Source: an uncultured Oscillospiraceae bacterium (GTDB lineage Bacteria > Bacillota > Clostridia > Oscillospirales > Ruminococcaceae). From it: a stretch of DNA of 5,979 nucleotides. Positions 5,924 to 5,979 of the stretch are shown one piece after another; within the stretch, counting starts at the first letter, position 1, and each line of letters starts with the position of its first letter. The notes beneath the pieces are model-generated. The model made no database searches and was not told the origin of the DNA. It worked only from the letters and a program-made list of their open reading frames with translations. Position numbers and translations under genes: made by a program. The stretch covers positions 1 to 5,979 of the forward strand of contig CAUDDP010000102.1 of NCBI GenBank assembly GCA_958448395.1. Direction: 5' to 3'.

Positions 5924-5979
5924 GAAACGTGAGTTCGATGAGAGCGTTTTATCTGCCGAATGGCAACTGCGGTCAAGCT
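5923..5979 (-). repeat. repeat B, right copy, cut by window edge
   Basis: This is the inverted partner of 1333-1389 (56 of 57 identical). It starts on the last base of the TAA stop codon of the dehydrogenase gene, so no unique sequence separates gene and repeat. Within it, AAACG (5925-5929) and CGTTT (5945-5949) could pair around a 15-base loop, and TGCC/GGCA (5954-5957 and 5962-5965) form a small hairpin. Either might act as a weak 3' end, but neither is a good intrinsic terminator. Confidence 0.9.

Overview
The window most likely comes from a gut or rumen Firmicute of the Ruminococcus type (Oscillospiraceae). The main reason is a large secreted protease that ends in a type I dockerin, the module that plugs enzymes into cellulosomes. 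The repeat style of that dockerin (two calcium loops, each followed by a helix with a Leu-Thr-x-Tyr-type pattern) is one I associate with ruminococci. Moderate GC, AT-rich promoter regions and purine-rich ribosome binding sites fit a Firmicute. Genus is an inference; species cannot be told from the sequence.

Layout. All three genes lie on the + strand. (1) 1-246 is a leader holding the left arm of a long inverted repeat (family A). (2) 247-1047 encodes a 266-residue single-pass membrane protein with a cytoplasmic zinc ribbon and an outer domain that looks TPM-like. (3) 1048-1577 is a 530-base gene-free stretch. In order it holds the right arm of repeat A, a perfect 13-bp palindrome, a short second palindrome, the left copy of a second repeat (family B), and an AT-rich promoter region with an extended -10 box. 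(4) 1578-5009 encodes a 1143-residue pre-pro subtilisin (S8 family) with a large insertion in its catalytic domain, a TIG-like domain, a Kelch-like propeller and a C-terminal dockerin. (5) 5010-5173 is a spacer with a partial third copy of repeat A. (6) 5174-5923 encodes a 249-residue classical short-chain dehydrogenase resembling the bile-acid dehydrogenase BaiA in length and motifs. (7) From the last base of its stop codon to the window edge runs the second, inverted copy of repeat B.

How the parts relate. The protease is probably exported and docked on a scaffoldin, where it could digest dietary or host protein, process cellulosomal subunits or degrade competitors' proteins. The zinc-ribbon protein and the dehydrogenase have no obvious functional link to it, and each gene is separated from the next by repeats, so I see no clear operon. 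The most unusual DNA-level feature is the nested repeat architecture: repeat A brackets the zinc-ribbon gene in inverted orientation, and repeat B brackets the protease plus dehydrogenase in inverted orientation. No transposase, integrase, CRISPR array, tRNA or rRNA was seen.
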